Shown here in pieces: positions 1 through 8,247 of a DNA stretch of 64,000 nt (its first letter is position 1; the number at the start of each line of letters is the position of its first letter). The notes under the pieces are model-generated. The model was not told the DNA's origin, did not search any database, and saw only the letters and a program-made list of their open reading frames with translations. This DNA comes from Litorimonas sp964511495 (GTDB taxonomy: Bacteria > Pseudomonadota > Alphaproteobacteria > Caulobacterales > Maricaulaceae), in NCBI GenBank assembly GCA_964511495.1, contig CAZEFT010000009.1, positions 1 to 64,000 of the forward strand, in the 5' to 3' direction. The position numbers and the translations under genes were made by a program.

Positions 1-281
1 CGATTAGGCCCGTCGTGAAGAACAAACTCACTATACCGCACCTTCAGCATGTGGGAATCATTCTCTTGATTTTCTCACAACAGACTGAATTTATTGAGGG
101 TTCTAAAACGCTAAGTGCGGATCATTCTGCTTTGGGGGATTAGGAGACATAAACCAATGACTGTTTTGTGGCGATTTTTGGTCACCCTACTAGGAAGCTG
201 AGTCCGACCCGCATCGAATGTTTGACTAAGCTTTGAATTGAGGTACTTTGCCAATAATAAGCAACGCGACGCCCTCAAAAT

Positions 282-1421
282 ATGCCTATTGCTATTAACA
301 AGATAGAGTATTTGTTCGTGATGACACTTATCAGTGTTGCAATGTTAAGTTTCACGAATGCAATTGCCGAACCGCCAGAGCCATGTGTGAAAGCAGGCTG
401 CCATACAGAAAGCGAAACTTCTGAGGTCGGCCCCCCGCATATCCAGATGCGCCCGATGCTTTCAAAACGCGATAATTTACCCAAGCCGCTCCCATTTGCA
501 CCCTTAACGGGACAAGCAACTATCCAATCGCCAACCAACTCACAAATTGTAGGCGAGACTTTTCGTATACAAGCTACACTACCATCAGATTGGTTTCTCA
601 GTGGGGTTGCACGTGGACGCATTTTCTATTTCGATGTTTCGGCTGACCGTTTTGTCGTTGTTTCAGAGTTCGCAGTTCCCGCAATTGCTGGTCAGGATAT
701 GCAATCCTTAGAGGACAAAAGTGTAGACTTCGAAACGACTGTGCCTGAGTCAGCCTCCCATCTTTACACATTTGAGATTAGCCAGGCAGCGCCCCCTGAA
801 GGCTTTCGGCCTTACAACATATCGACCTTCATCGAAGTGAGACCGGGCATGCCAGTTTGTTTCAATCGATACTGTTTGGAAAAAAATATCGACGCATTCG
901 AAGCCTCACTTTCAGACCTCAAACTCAACATGTCAGAGCCTTCCGATCCGTTGTCAAGCTTTGATAATACCACCTACAAACGCCAATCACATGAGGAGTT
1001 TGGAATGGTTCAGGAATGGATCGATATTCCCAACGCCTTCAAGCTCGTAGATTCTAGTTTTGATCTCACATATTCTCAGAGCATTGGTAGTCTTGCAAGT
1101 TTATCTCTCGTTAATCGACTTTATGATGTTAGGCGCAAGGAATGCAAAGCCCATTTCGTAGGAATAGCTAGTAAAATTGAAGCAAAATTCGGCACTCTTT
1201 TATCAGATAAACGCTGGACGGAGTGGTCGCGATTGCGCAGTGAGAGCGACTTTGGGGCATCATCTCAATATGCGACCTACAAAGAAGGAAAAGAGTTCAC
1301 ATATTCTGCTGTTCGACGAGTAGCTAATACGCACAATCTCTCGATTAATACGACCTACACAAACGAAAATGGATATATCGCTTGTATAAGCCGGGTAGAT
1401 ATCGAACCTGTGATTGAATAA
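282..1421 (+). CDS. Exported protein of unknown function
   Basis: I do not recognise the family. The 379-residue product starts with a hydrophobic segment (about residues 10-28) ending in AIA, so a Sec signal peptide cleaved near residue 29 is likely. The mature protein begins with a Pro-rich stretch carrying CVKAGCH (residues 35-41), a Cys-x4-Cys-His pattern that could bind haem or metal; a second pair, CFNRYC, lies near residue 190. The rest is mixed polar sequence without membrane segments. The gene looks monocistronic, and the 281 bases before it contain no convincing gene. The ATG is the first in frame; no strong ribosome binding site is visible. Coding is supported by the length of the open frame and the signal peptide. 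Function is unknown. Confidence 0.7.
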   Translation: MPIAINKIEYLFVMTLISVAMLSFTNAIAEPPEPCVKAGCHTESETSEVGPPHIQMRPMLSKRDNLPKPLPFAPLTGQATIQSPTNSQIVGETFRIQATLPSDWFLSGVARGRIFYFDVSADRFVVVSEFAVPAIAGQDMQSLEDKSVDFETTVPESASHLYTFEISQAAPPEGFRPYNISTFIEVRPGMPVCFNRYCLEKNIDAFEASLSDLKLNMSEPSDPLSSFDNTTYKRQSHEEFGMVQEWIDIPNAFKLVDSSFDLTYSQSIGSLASLSLVNRLYDVRRKECKAHFVGIASKIEAKFGTLLSDKRWTEWSRLRSESDFGASSQYATYKEGKEFTYSAVRRVANTHNLSINTTYTNENGYIACISRVDIEPVIE

Positions 1422-1588
1422 AAATACTAGAGCTTGATTGGATCAAGCGGCTGATTTTAGGCGTTTTAGGACTCACGCATTTGTTCCGCTATGGGGATAA
1501 AGAAAACATCACCCAGTTTTATACTGGAGTGAATACATGCGTAATCACGAACATTATCAATCGTCATTTTGGAGCGATTCCAAGACAG

Positions 1589-2113
1589 TTAGCTGACACT
1601 GGTTTTCTGCCAGTTTTGCGTGATTTCCGCTTGAACCGGACGTTCAAGAAATGTTGACAAAGCCACATAGGTTTTCGTGTTTTTAACACCCGGAATAGAA
1701 TATATACTGCCAAGGAAGCTCTCCATTGAAGCCGCATCCTGTGTCCGGACTTTCAGTATAAAGCAGCTATCGCCTGCGACGGAATGCATTTCTTCGACCT
1801 CAGGCATTTCGTTCAGGCGCATCATCTGCTCACCTCTGTTCCAGACATCTGAAATGATATGCACGAAAGCCAAGAAGGGCTTGCCAATACTGGGGCCATC
1901 TAATTGCGCGGCCATATGTTTTATCGTGCCAGAGGCAATCAATCGCTTCACTCTTTCATGCACAGCCGGCGCAGATAAAGCGACCTGTTTTCCAATTTCA
2001 GCATAACTCAAGCGCGAGTCCTTGGTTAAAGCGCTTAATATTTTTCGGTCAAAATCATCCAAAGGTCGGGTCGATTTGCCTTTTTGCGAAACATTATTCG
2101 TATCTCTGCTCAT
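1589..2113 (-). CDS. Lrp/AsnC family transcriptional regulator
   Basis: The 174-residue protein has the Lrp/AsnC layout. An N-terminal extension rich in Lys and Ser is followed by a winged helix-turn-helix (about residues 18-65, with DDFDRKILSALTKDSRLSY and LSAPAVHERVKRL). A C-terminal ligand-binding RAM domain follows (about 70-155, with VAGDSCFILKVRT). Such proteins form octamers that sense amino acids. It is divergent from a LysE-type exporter, a very common pairing in which the regulator controls export of the amino acid it senses. An AGAGGA ribosome binding site precedes the ATG. The ligand cannot be read from the sequence. Confidence 0.92.
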   Translation of the reverse strand: MSRDTNNVSQKGKSTRPLDDFDRKILSALTKDSRLSYAEIGKQVALSAPAVHERVKRLIASGTIKHMAAQLDGPSIGKPFLAFVHIISDVWNRGEQMMRLNEMPEVEEMHSVAGDSCFILKVRTQDAASMESFLGSIYSIPGVKNTKTYVALSTFLERPVQAEITQNWQKTSVS

Positions 2114-2147
2114 AAGATAAAATCCTCTTTTAGATGAACAACATAAG

Positions 2148-2164
2148 TCATATCTAATTTATGA
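2148..2164. promoter_or_regulatory. Possible Lrp-type operator between divergent genes
   Basis: An AT-rich interrupted inverted repeat, TCATA-N7-TATGA, sits in the 85-bp space between the regulator and exporter starts. Lrp-family operators are typically AT-rich imperfect palindromes of about 15 bp, so this is a reasonable candidate site for autoregulation and control of the exporter. This is inference from position and symmetry only. Confidence 0.35.
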
Positions 2165-2198
2165 CCATATATTATTCAGTGAATTGGAGTTTTACAAG

Positions 2199-2825
2199 AT
2201 GGAACTATCCGTATTTTGGTTATTCTTTGGCGCAACCCTAGCGGTTGTCTGCTCGCCTGGCCCTGCAGCGATTTGCATTGCCTCTCAGGGCGCAGGCAAT
2301 GGGGTGTCCAAAGCCATGAGCGGTATCACAGGCGTTGCCTTCGCGAATGTGGTCTATTTCGCTCTTTCTGCGACCGGTATTGCCGCCCTAATCATCGCGT
2401 CCCACCAGATTTTCAATCTGATCAAATGGGTCGGTGTGATTTATTTGGTCTATCTTGGCGTGGGGGCTATTTTCGGCACGGCGGGCGGTTTGAAAATCGC
2501 GCGAGGGGCTTCAATGCCGCGTAAAAAATTGTTCCTGCAAGGGTTCATTGTCGAGTTTGCGAACCCGAAAGCCTTACTTTATTTTGCAGCGATATTACCA
2601 CAATTCGTAAACCCGCTAGACCCCATCCTACCCCAAATTCTCATCATGGGCGGCGTCACCGTGGTGATAGATCTCACCGTTTACACCGGTTACGCCTATT
2701 TGGCACATCGGCTCATAAAAAGCGGCGTGAAGCAAAGAGTGATTAAAACAATCAATGTGCTCGCAGGGTCAGCCCTCTTATTTGCGGCTTTCAAAATGAC
2801 TTGGGTCACAAATGTGGCGAAATAG
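2199..2825 (+). CDS. LysE/RhtB family amino-acid exporter
   Basis: The 208-residue inner-membrane protein has about six hydrophobic segments and the family signature near the N-terminus (PGPAAICIASQGAGNG), followed by FANPKALLYFAAILPQF in the middle. These are typical of LysE/RhtB exporters of amino acids or their derivatives. An upstream in-frame TTG at 2184 would add five residues. I chose the ATG at 2199 because GGAG lies about 9 bases before it and the family usually starts directly at the first membrane helix. It is divergent from an Lrp/AsnC regulator that probably controls it. Substrate unknown. Confidence 0.92.
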   Translation: MELSVFWLFFGATLAVVCSPGPAAICIASQGAGNGVSKAMSGITGVAFANVVYFALSATGIAALIIASHQIFNLIKWVGVIYLVYLGVGAIFGTAGGLKIARGASMPRKKLFLQGFIVEFANPKALLYFAAILPQFVNPLDPILPQILIMGGVTVVIDLTVYTGYAYLAHRLIKSGVKQRVIKTINVLAGSALLFAAFKMTWVTNVAK

Positions 2826-2896
2826 CCATCTCATTCATGGGCGCTCACAGTGAGAATAAATACGCTCTCTTGTACAAGCCGTTAGGGAAGGATTTT

Positions 2897-3106
2897 ATGA
2901 TGAAAGACTTAAAGCTAGAAGAATGTGTGAATGAAATTTGTCCCTGGTCCGGTGACCCTGTTTCAGAAGACTCTCTGACCCTGTATAAGGATAAAGTCGT
3001 CGGGTTCTGCAACACCAGCTGTCGCGACAAATTTGATAAAGCCCTAGAACATTTTGATGATGCTCACACATTATCAAAAATTTCGTTTTGGCGGGGATTA
3101 TGCTAA
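2897..3106 (+). CDS. Small Cys-rich protein, YHS/TRASH-like
   Basis: This 69-residue protein contains CPWSGDPV followed by GFCNTSCRDKF (Cys 15, 38 and 42). The spacing resembles YHS/TRASH-type treble-clef metal-binding domains, in which a Cys near the start of the domain pairs with a later C-x3-C. I infer metal binding; the role is unknown. The open frame extends upstream into the exporter gene, but tandem ATGs at 2897/2900 preceded by GGGAAGGA give the likely start. The extension MGHKCGEIA... would overlap the exporter and is not needed. It lies 71 bp downstream of the exporter and may be cotranscribed with it. Confidence 0.7.
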   Translation: MMKDLKLEECVNEICPWSGDPVSEDSLTLYKDKVVGFCNTSCRDKFDKALEHFDDAHTLSKISFWRGLC

Positions 3107-3184
3107 ATTCTGCTGAGAGGAATATCCATCAGGGTATCCCTAACGCGGCGCACTCAGCGCGTGAATGAAGAAGTTCCGCGCTGA

Positions 3185-3703
3185 CTATTTCAGCACACCG
3201 CCAAAGAAGTCTCTTTTACCCAAGGGCACGCCATTATGGCGCAGGATATTATAAACTGTTGTCACATGAAAATAGACATTGGGGAGTGTGAAGCCTGACA
3301 AGTAAGAGATGGCGGTGAAACTCATTTCTAACTGGTCCGGCCCCATTTTAAGCGTGAATTCGCGACCTTCTTTGCCATCCAAATCCTCACGCGGGACGGC
3401 TTTAATATCGGTTCGCGCCCGCTCTAAAACGGCATAACATGCCTCGAAGCTTTCAGGATGCCCCTCATAGCTTGGCGGTTTTTGCCCTGCGATACGGTAG
3501 GGCGCATTTTTGGCGAGTTCCGCTGATGCTTGTACCTGTTGGGCCAAAGACCACATATCGGGGGCCAATCGTGCTTGAAGGAAAATTGAAGGCTCAATGC
3601 CGCGTTCTTCCGCATTTTTTTCCGCCAATTTTAAGACATGCTCAAGATTGCTGAGTAGGCGCGGCAAAGCGTCTACGGCGTTATACATTGATAATTCAGA
3701 CAT
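3185..3703 (-). CDS. DUF1993 family protein
   Basis: The 172-residue soluble, largely helical protein matches the DUF1993 family: MYNAVDALPRLLSNLEHVL at the start, the LQARLAPDMWSLAQQVQ region and the C-terminal NVYFHVTTVYNILRHNGV. The family is widespread in proteobacteria and fungi, resembles DinB-like helical bundles, and has no established function. It lies 14 bp downstream of crtI on the same strand and is probably the last gene of that transcript. Whether it has anything to do with carotenoids is unknown. Confidence 0.88.
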   Translation of the reverse strand: MSELSMYNAVDALPRLLSNLEHVLKLAEKNAEERGIEPSIFLQARLAPDMWSLAQQVQASAELAKNAPYRIAGQKPPSYEGHPESFEACYAVLERARTDIKAVPREDLDGKEGREFTLKMGPDQLEMSFTAISYLSGFTLPNVYFHVTTVYNILRHNGVPLGKRDFFGGVLK

Positions 3704-3717
3704 GATTTGACCTGTTT

Positions 3718-5268
3718 TTATGGTTCGGATGAAAGAGCGTGAGCAAAATCATCATGAATAACGCCTGCCGTAGCTTTGGCCGCTCCAACCACGCCCGGCA
3801 CGCCCGCTCCGGGGTGGGTACCGGCTCCGACGATATACATATTACTGATCACGTCATCGCGATTATGCGGACGGAACCAAGCCGATTGCGTCAATATGGG
3901 TTCGACTGAAAAAGCGCTGCCCAAATGGCTGTTCATTTCATCCCGAAAACCGAATGGCGTCAGCGTTTTGAGCACCGTCAAATCGCGGTTCAAATTCGGG
4001 ATGGAATGCTTTTCCAAATAATCCAAAATCTTTTGCGTATATTTCGGGCCAACTTCATCCCAATCAACATCGGCGTGTCCCAAATGCGGTACAGGCGACA
4101 AGACGTAATAGGAGGAGCACCCCTCCGGCGCCATGCTTGGGTCAGTTACGCAAGGCGCGTGTAGATAGAGTGAGAAATCATCCGGAAGTTTTCGGCCTTT
4201 GCCAAAAATTTCTGCAATCAAATTTTTATAGCGCTTACCCAATAAAATGATGTGATGTTTCATTTTCGGATGGGTCGTTTTCAGTCCGAAATAAATTACG
4301 AAAAGCGACATGGAATGCGATTTTTTCTTCAACGCTTTGCCATATTTTTTGCCTCGCGGGTTTTTGCGCAAGAGTTGACTATAGGTATGCACGACATCTG
4401 CATTTGACGCGACGAGATCAGCCTCCATCGTCCAACCATCGGCAGAAGTCACACCCGTGACGCGGTTGCCGTCCGAATGAATATCTGTGATCTCTGTGGA
4501 AAGGCGAAGCTCTCCGCCCAAATCTTCGAAAAGTTTGATCAGGCCTTGCACCAATGCGCCCGTACCGCCTTTGGCAAACCACACACCGCCTTTGCGTTCC
4601 AAAGCGTGGATAAGTGCGTAGATGGAGGAAGTTTTGAAAGGGTTGCCCCCGACCAAAAGGGATTGGAAGGAAAGAAGCTGCCGAACCTTCTCATTTTTAA
4701 CGAATTTCGACACCATGCCGTAAACAGATTTATCGGCACGTAACTTGATGAGTTGAGGCGCGGCGGCAAACATTTGCCCGACTTTTAGAAATGCCGTTGT
4801 GCCGAGTTTTTCATACCCTTCTCGGTAAAGCTCTTTGGAATAATTCAAGAATTTATGGTAGCCAGCGACATCATCAGGATTACGTTGTCTGATTTGCTCT
4901 TCAAGATAGGCATCATCATTATTATAATCGAACACATCGCCGTCTTCCCATTGTAGACGATAAAACGGATCCACGGGTAGAAGCGTGACATAATCGTCCA
5001 TATTACGGTCTGAGAGGTCGAATAACTCCTTCAAACAATCGGGATCGGTAATGACGGTTGGGCCGCCGTCAAATTTATAACCGTCTTCCTCATAAACATA
5101 GGCGCGACCGCCGGGCTTGTCTCGATTATCGACAAGTGAGGTTTGAAACCCCATCGTTTGCAAACGAATGGCAAGCGCAATGCCGCCAAACCCTGCCCCC
5201 ACAACAATAGCTGTCGGTTTTTCGCCCGTGGCTTTTTTAATCTCGGACGGATTGATTTGAGCATTCAT
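3718..5268 (-). CDS. crtI: Phytoene desaturase (CrtI)
   Basis: CrtI introduces double bonds into phytoene to give neurosporene or lycopene. The 516-residue protein has the N-terminal FAD-binding Rossmann motif (AIVVGAGFGGIALAIRL, about residues 19-35), the GGRAYVYEEDGYKFDGGPTV region just after it, and the C-terminal bacterial desaturase signature GAGTHPGAGVPGVVGAAKA. The length is normal for the family. Its start overlaps the stop of crtY by 4 bp, so the two are translationally coupled. No crtB (phytoene synthase) or crtE is in the window, so precursors must be made from genes elsewhere. The alternative 4,4'-diapophytoene or ketolase-type CrtI paralogues cannot be fully excluded, but adjacency to crtY supports this call. 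Confidence 0.95.
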   Translation of the reverse strand: MNAQINPSEIKKATGEKPTAIVVGAGFGGIALAIRLQTMGFQTSLVDNRDKPGGRAYVYEEDGYKFDGGPTVITDPDCLKELFDLSDRNMDDYVTLLPVDPFYRLQWEDGDVFDYNNDDAYLEEQIRQRNPDDVAGYHKFLNYSKELYREGYEKLGTTAFLKVGQMFAAAPQLIKLRADKSVYGMVSKFVKNEKVRQLLSFQSLLVGGNPFKTSSIYALIHALERKGGVWFAKGGTGALVQGLIKLFEDLGGELRLSTEITDIHSDGNRVTGVTSADGWTMEADLVASNADVVHTYSQLLRKNPRGKKYGKALKKKSHSMSLFVIYFGLKTTHPKMKHHIILLGKRYKNLIAEIFGKGRKLPDDFSLYLHAPCVTDPSMAPEGCSSYYVLSPVPHLGHADVDWDEVGPKYTQKILDYLEKHSIPNLNRDLTVLKTLTPFGFRDEMNSHLGSAFSVEPILTQSAWFRPHNRDDVISNMYIVGAGTHPGAGVPGVVGAAKATAGVIHDDFAHALSSEP

Positions 5269-6464
5269 GAGGACTGATTCCGTGTCTGGCGTTCCCGCCT
5301 GATAAAGGCTTTTTCGCTGAAATTATAGAGTGCTTTATGTACGGGCACGGGCGGCTTTCCGATGAGAATGCGCGCTTTGTCGCGCCATGTGAGTTGTCCA
5401 GCGTAAAACCGCTCAATCAGACCGCGCGGCAGGCCGTAAAAACGTTGTAGAACTTTATAGCGCTGATCCGCAGCGCAGGCCCGGAAGAGCATACGGTTAA
5501 GTAGGCGAAGGAAGTATTCCCGTTCATGATGGCCTTGCTGATCACTACCGACGTTAGTTTTTAAATCAGATGTTGGATTCTCGAATGCTTCAAGCTCAGA
5601 AATTTCACGGGCCAAGTTGTCAGCAGTCAACAAAGCGTCTGGAAAGCTATATCCCGTAACAGCATGATAAAAACCACCTCTGATACCAATAGCTATAGGA
5701 TTATTGACTAAACCTTCATGAGCCAAAGTAATGGGCAAAACCCCCTTTTCTTGTCTCAGTAACTCGTGATCGCCCCACCCTTTGGCATTGATATAATCAT
5801 CCACTCGTGCGGCAACTTCGTTCTCTGACAACCCTGCCCCGTCTGTATAATAGGTGTCTTCGACCAGAATTTCGTGTTCTGTGAATGGCAGACAATAAAC
5901 AAAGCGATACCCGCCGAGTTGCTCCACCGTCGCATCCATAATGATGGGGTGTTTCAAGCCGTGGGGTTCTTTTGTTCGGATCGTGCGCCCGACAAATTTT
6001 TGATAGCCGAGAAAGACATTCTCATTCGGCTCAAAACCACGCGCGTCCAAGACGCAATTCGCTTTGAGGGTTTCACCGTTCTCCAAAACGACCTTATCGC
6101 AATCAAGCGACACTACTTTTGTCTTTAACAAAAGCTGCAAACGCCCACTCTGAATATGGGGCTGCACACAAGCGCGGAGCGTCTCACTATTTCCGGTACA
6201 GTAAGGAATTGCGAGCGTCCGTTCCCGCTTCGGAAATTTCACATCATAGCGAGGCCATTCATAGGCGATGAAGGGCTTGATCCAATCGCGCAAGTGCTCA
6301 CCTACATCCGTCAAATTAAATGACCAAGTATGATCACCCGCTATTTTGTCAGAGGCTTCGATAACCAAAACCTTCAGATTCGGATTCACGTCAAGGCAAC
6401 GCCAAGCTGTCAGCAAGCCGGAAAGGCCTGCGCCGACAATGATCATATCCGGTTGCGCTACCAT
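5265..6464 (-). CDS. crtY: Lycopene beta-cyclase (CrtY)
   Basis: CrtY closes the beta-ionone rings on lycopene to give beta-carotene. The protein is 399 residues from the ATG I choose. It begins with an FAD/NAD dinucleotide-binding motif (MIIVGAGLSGLLTAWRC), contains YRFVYCLPFT and RGGFYHAVTGYSFPDALL, and ends with the RFYGLPRGLIERFYAG segment typical of CrtY. An open frame extends 30 codons further upstream (to 6554), but the ATG at 6464 is preceded by AGAAGGCGAT and places the Rossmann motif at the expected distance, so the extension is not coding. It is the first gene of crtY-crtI-DUF1993. Confidence 0.94.
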   Translation of the reverse strand: MVAQPDMIIVGAGLSGLLTAWRCLDVNPNLKVLVIEASDKIAGDHTWSFNLTDVGEHLRDWIKPFIAYEWPRYDVKFPKRERTLAIPYCTGNSETLRACVQPHIQSGRLQLLLKTKVVSLDCDKVVLENGETLKANCVLDARGFEPNENVFLGYQKFVGRTIRTKEPHGLKHPIIMDATVEQLGGYRFVYCLPFTEHEILVEDTYYTDGAGLSENEVAARVDDYINAKGWGDHELLRQEKGVLPITLAHEGLVNNPIAIGIRGGFYHAVTGYSFPDALLTADNLAREISELEAFENPTSDLKTNVGSDQQGHHEREYFLRLLNRMLFRACAADQRYKVLQRFYGLPRGLIERFYAGQLTWRDKARILIGKPPVPVHKALYNFSEKAFIRRERQTRNQSS

Positions 6465-6854
6465 ATCGCCTTCTAGGGAATAAGTCGCGCGATGCCTACA
6501 GCGCTTTTCCCTCAACGCTAATTTTTGAGCATAATAGAAAATTTGCCCCTGCAATCATCATAATATTGGCGTGGCAAGTCACCACATGGTGCAGTGTGTC
6601 TCCATAATGGTAGTCAAAATTCCACTACCTGGTGGAAGGCGGGTAGGAAAGGCTGGCCCACATCGGCTTAACCTACTCGCCTCTTAGTAGAATTGAGGCA
6701 ATATTTTCCCTTATTTAAGACTTTTTGAGCATAATATTCGATAACGCTTAGAGCCCAATTAGATATTAGAAGACGATACTAAATACTGCTTTAAAACGCC
6801 GAATATCTGATTTTAAAGCTTTTCAAGGCATGACGCAGCCGTCTATAGCCCCCA

Positions 6855-6869
6855 TCCGTCACTGACGGA
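6855..6869. repeat. Perfect 7-bp inverted repeat downstream of ccmE
   Basis: TCCGTCA-C-TGACGGA is a perfect palindrome around a single base. It lies about 118 bases past the ccmE stop, next to a longer inverted repeat sharing the GTCA core. With almost no loop it looks more like a protein-binding site than a terminator. Confidence 0.5.
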
Positions 6870-6871
6870 GT

Positions 6872-6915
6872 CAACGGGTGACAAAATTGTCCCACATCAA
6901 TGACGTCACCCGTTG
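6872..6915. repeat. 11-bp inverted repeat with 22-nt loop, possible ccmE terminator or operator
   Basis: CAACGGGTGAC (6872-6882) is the exact reverse complement of GTCACCCGTTG (6905-6915). A smaller repeat, GACAA-AA-TTGTC, starts inside the left arm and could form a competing hairpin, and TGACGTCA is itself palindromic at 6901-6908. There is no clean T-run on the minus strand, so a standard intrinsic terminator for ccmE is possible but not clear. Confidence 0.5.
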
Positions 6916-6986
6916 TTCTAATACTCGTTTATTTTTAAACTATTTCAAGTAAATAATTCGGTTGCCTATCATCCTGACACGAGCCG

Positions 6987-7466
6987 TTAAGAGGGTTTCT
7001 CATCCTCATAATTGATTTTCGGTTGATAATTTTCATCATGTTTGGCCAAGACCTCACGCGCCATAAATATGCCGTTCTCATTCATCTTACCGGACACGAC
7101 CACTCCCTGCCCTTCTTTGAAAAGGTCAGGTAAGACACCGTCATGTATAACAGTGATAGGCGCGTCCATTTCGCGTTCAAAATCCGCGACAGAAAACTCC
7201 GTCAGCAGGCCGTCACCACGTTTGACAGAACCGTCAACAACGAGGCCGCCCATACGGTAAATCTCGGAGCCTGGAACAAATCCGTCGGCAACGATGTCAC
7301 TCGGATTATAGAAAAATTCCGTATTCTTGCCCAAAGCCGAAAAAATCAAATAAAGACCAGCCAGAGAAAGCAAACCAAAACTCATAACCGTACGCAAACG
7401 GCGATTACGATGAGGCGGTTTGATACGTTTCGGCTTTACAGGTTCATCATTCATAAACAGGCTCAT
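6987..7466 (-). CDS. ccmE: Cytochrome c maturation haem chaperone CcmE
   Basis: CcmE accepts haem from CcmC in the periplasm, holds it covalently on a His, and passes it to the CcmFH ligase. The 159-residue protein has an N-terminal basic segment, one membrane anchor (about 29-45, GLLSLAGLYLIFSAL) and the OB-fold domain with GFVPGSEIYRMGGLV. The haem-attachment motif AKHDENYQP lies near residue 142. The length is usual. It is transcribed divergently from ccmABCD, across 88 bp, instead of following ccmD as in many operons. No ccmF, ccmG or ccmH is present here. Confidence 0.96.
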   Translation of the reverse strand: MSLFMNDEPVKPKRIKPPHRNRRLRTVMSFGLLSLAGLYLIFSALGKNTEFFYNPSDIVADGFVPGSEIYRMGGLVVDGSVKRGDGLLTEFSVADFEREMDAPITVIHDGVLPDLFKEGQGVVVSGKMNENGIFMAREVLAKHDENYQPKINYEDEKPS

Positions 7467-7554
7467 AACTGACTATAGACCCGCGTCATAACATGATGGG
7501 ACAAACACGCAATGCAGGGTGACAGGACGCGGCAATTTAGCCATATAGCGAAGC

Positions 7555-8247
7555 ATGACCGCTAACGCGCCGAAAGACCTGCCTATTAATACGCTCCCAC
7601 TTTCAGGGTTTGCGTCGGATTTCCGCATCATCCTTGACGACATATCCCTCTCTCGTGGTGATCGCCTGCTCATGAGCAGACTAAGCGCCACTCTGTCAGC
7701 GGGAGAGTTGCTCTATATCACCGGAGAAAACGGTATCGGTAAAACCAGTCTCTTACTCGCTTTCGCAGGTTTACTGAAACCCACACAAGGCGAAATCCTA
7801 TTCCAAGACGAAGGAGCATTTGTTGACTCTAAAAATTATGTTTCTCTACTGTCTCAACCAGACGGTGCCTCACGCGGTTTAACGGCGCGAGAAGACCTTC
7901 GAATCTATCTCTGCCTTCACGGAAGATCTGATCAGGAACAAAGCTTACTCGACCATACCGAATTAGATATAGCGGCTGATGTCCGCACAGAGAACCTGTC
8001 TTTGGGGCAAAGAAAACGCCTCGCTTTCGCCAAAATCATAGCCGCACAAAAACAGGTCTGGTTATTGGATGAACCCTTCTCCGCTTTGGATGAGACCGGT
8101 CGCGCCTTCGTGCGGAAGACCCTTCAAAACCACATTCGAAATAACGGTCTTTGTCTTATCGCCACTCACGACCCCGTCAAATTGGAGGGCGTTAAAACGC
8201 GCATTTTGAATTTACAAAAACCTCAACAAACTGAGCGCGTCTTATGA
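7555..8247 (+). CDS. ccmA: Haem exporter ATP-binding protein CcmA
   Basis: CcmA is the ATPase of the CcmABCD complex, which releases holo-CcmE for haem delivery. The 230-residue ABC protein carries Walker A (GENGIGKTSLLL, about residue 59), the signature LSLGQRKRLAFAK and Walker B QVWLLDEPFSALD. The first ATG is taken; the 20 or so residues before the core are longer than in some relatives, so the start could be later. The stop overlaps ccmB by 4 bp, showing translational coupling with the rest of the operon. Confidence 0.95.
   Translation: MTANAPKDLPINTLPLSGFASDFRIILDDISLSRGDRLLMSRLSATLSAGELLYITGENGIGKTSLLLAFAGLLKPTQGEILFQDEGAFVDSKNYVSLLSQPDGASRGLTAREDLRIYLCLHGRSDQEQSLLDHTELDIAADVRTENLSLGQRKRLAFAKIIAAQKQVWLLDEPFSALDETGRAFVRKTLQNHIRNNGLCLIATHDPVKLEGVKTRILNLQKPQQTERVL

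Larger units (their letters stand above)
6465..6986. other. Gene-free 522-bp region with inverted repeats
   Basis: No coding frame of note lies between crtY and ccmE. The stretch holds the crtY leader and presumably its promoter, a 15-base direct repeat (TTTTTGAGCATAATA at 6522-6536 and 6722-6736, exactly 200 bp apart), small inverted repeats at 6580-6591 (CACCA-CA-TGGTG) and 6620-6637 (TTCCAC-N6-GTGGAA), and two stronger inverted repeats close to the ccmE end, listed separately. Confidence 0.7.

Noticed and set aside
157..201. 14-codon frame starting MTVLWRFL before the first gene
   Set aside because: It is too short, has no recognisable family, and has no obvious role as a leader peptide.
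1432..1448. GCTTGAT/ATCAAGC inverted repeat after the first gene
   Set aside because: The stem is AT-rich and no T-run follows directly, so I do not call a terminator.
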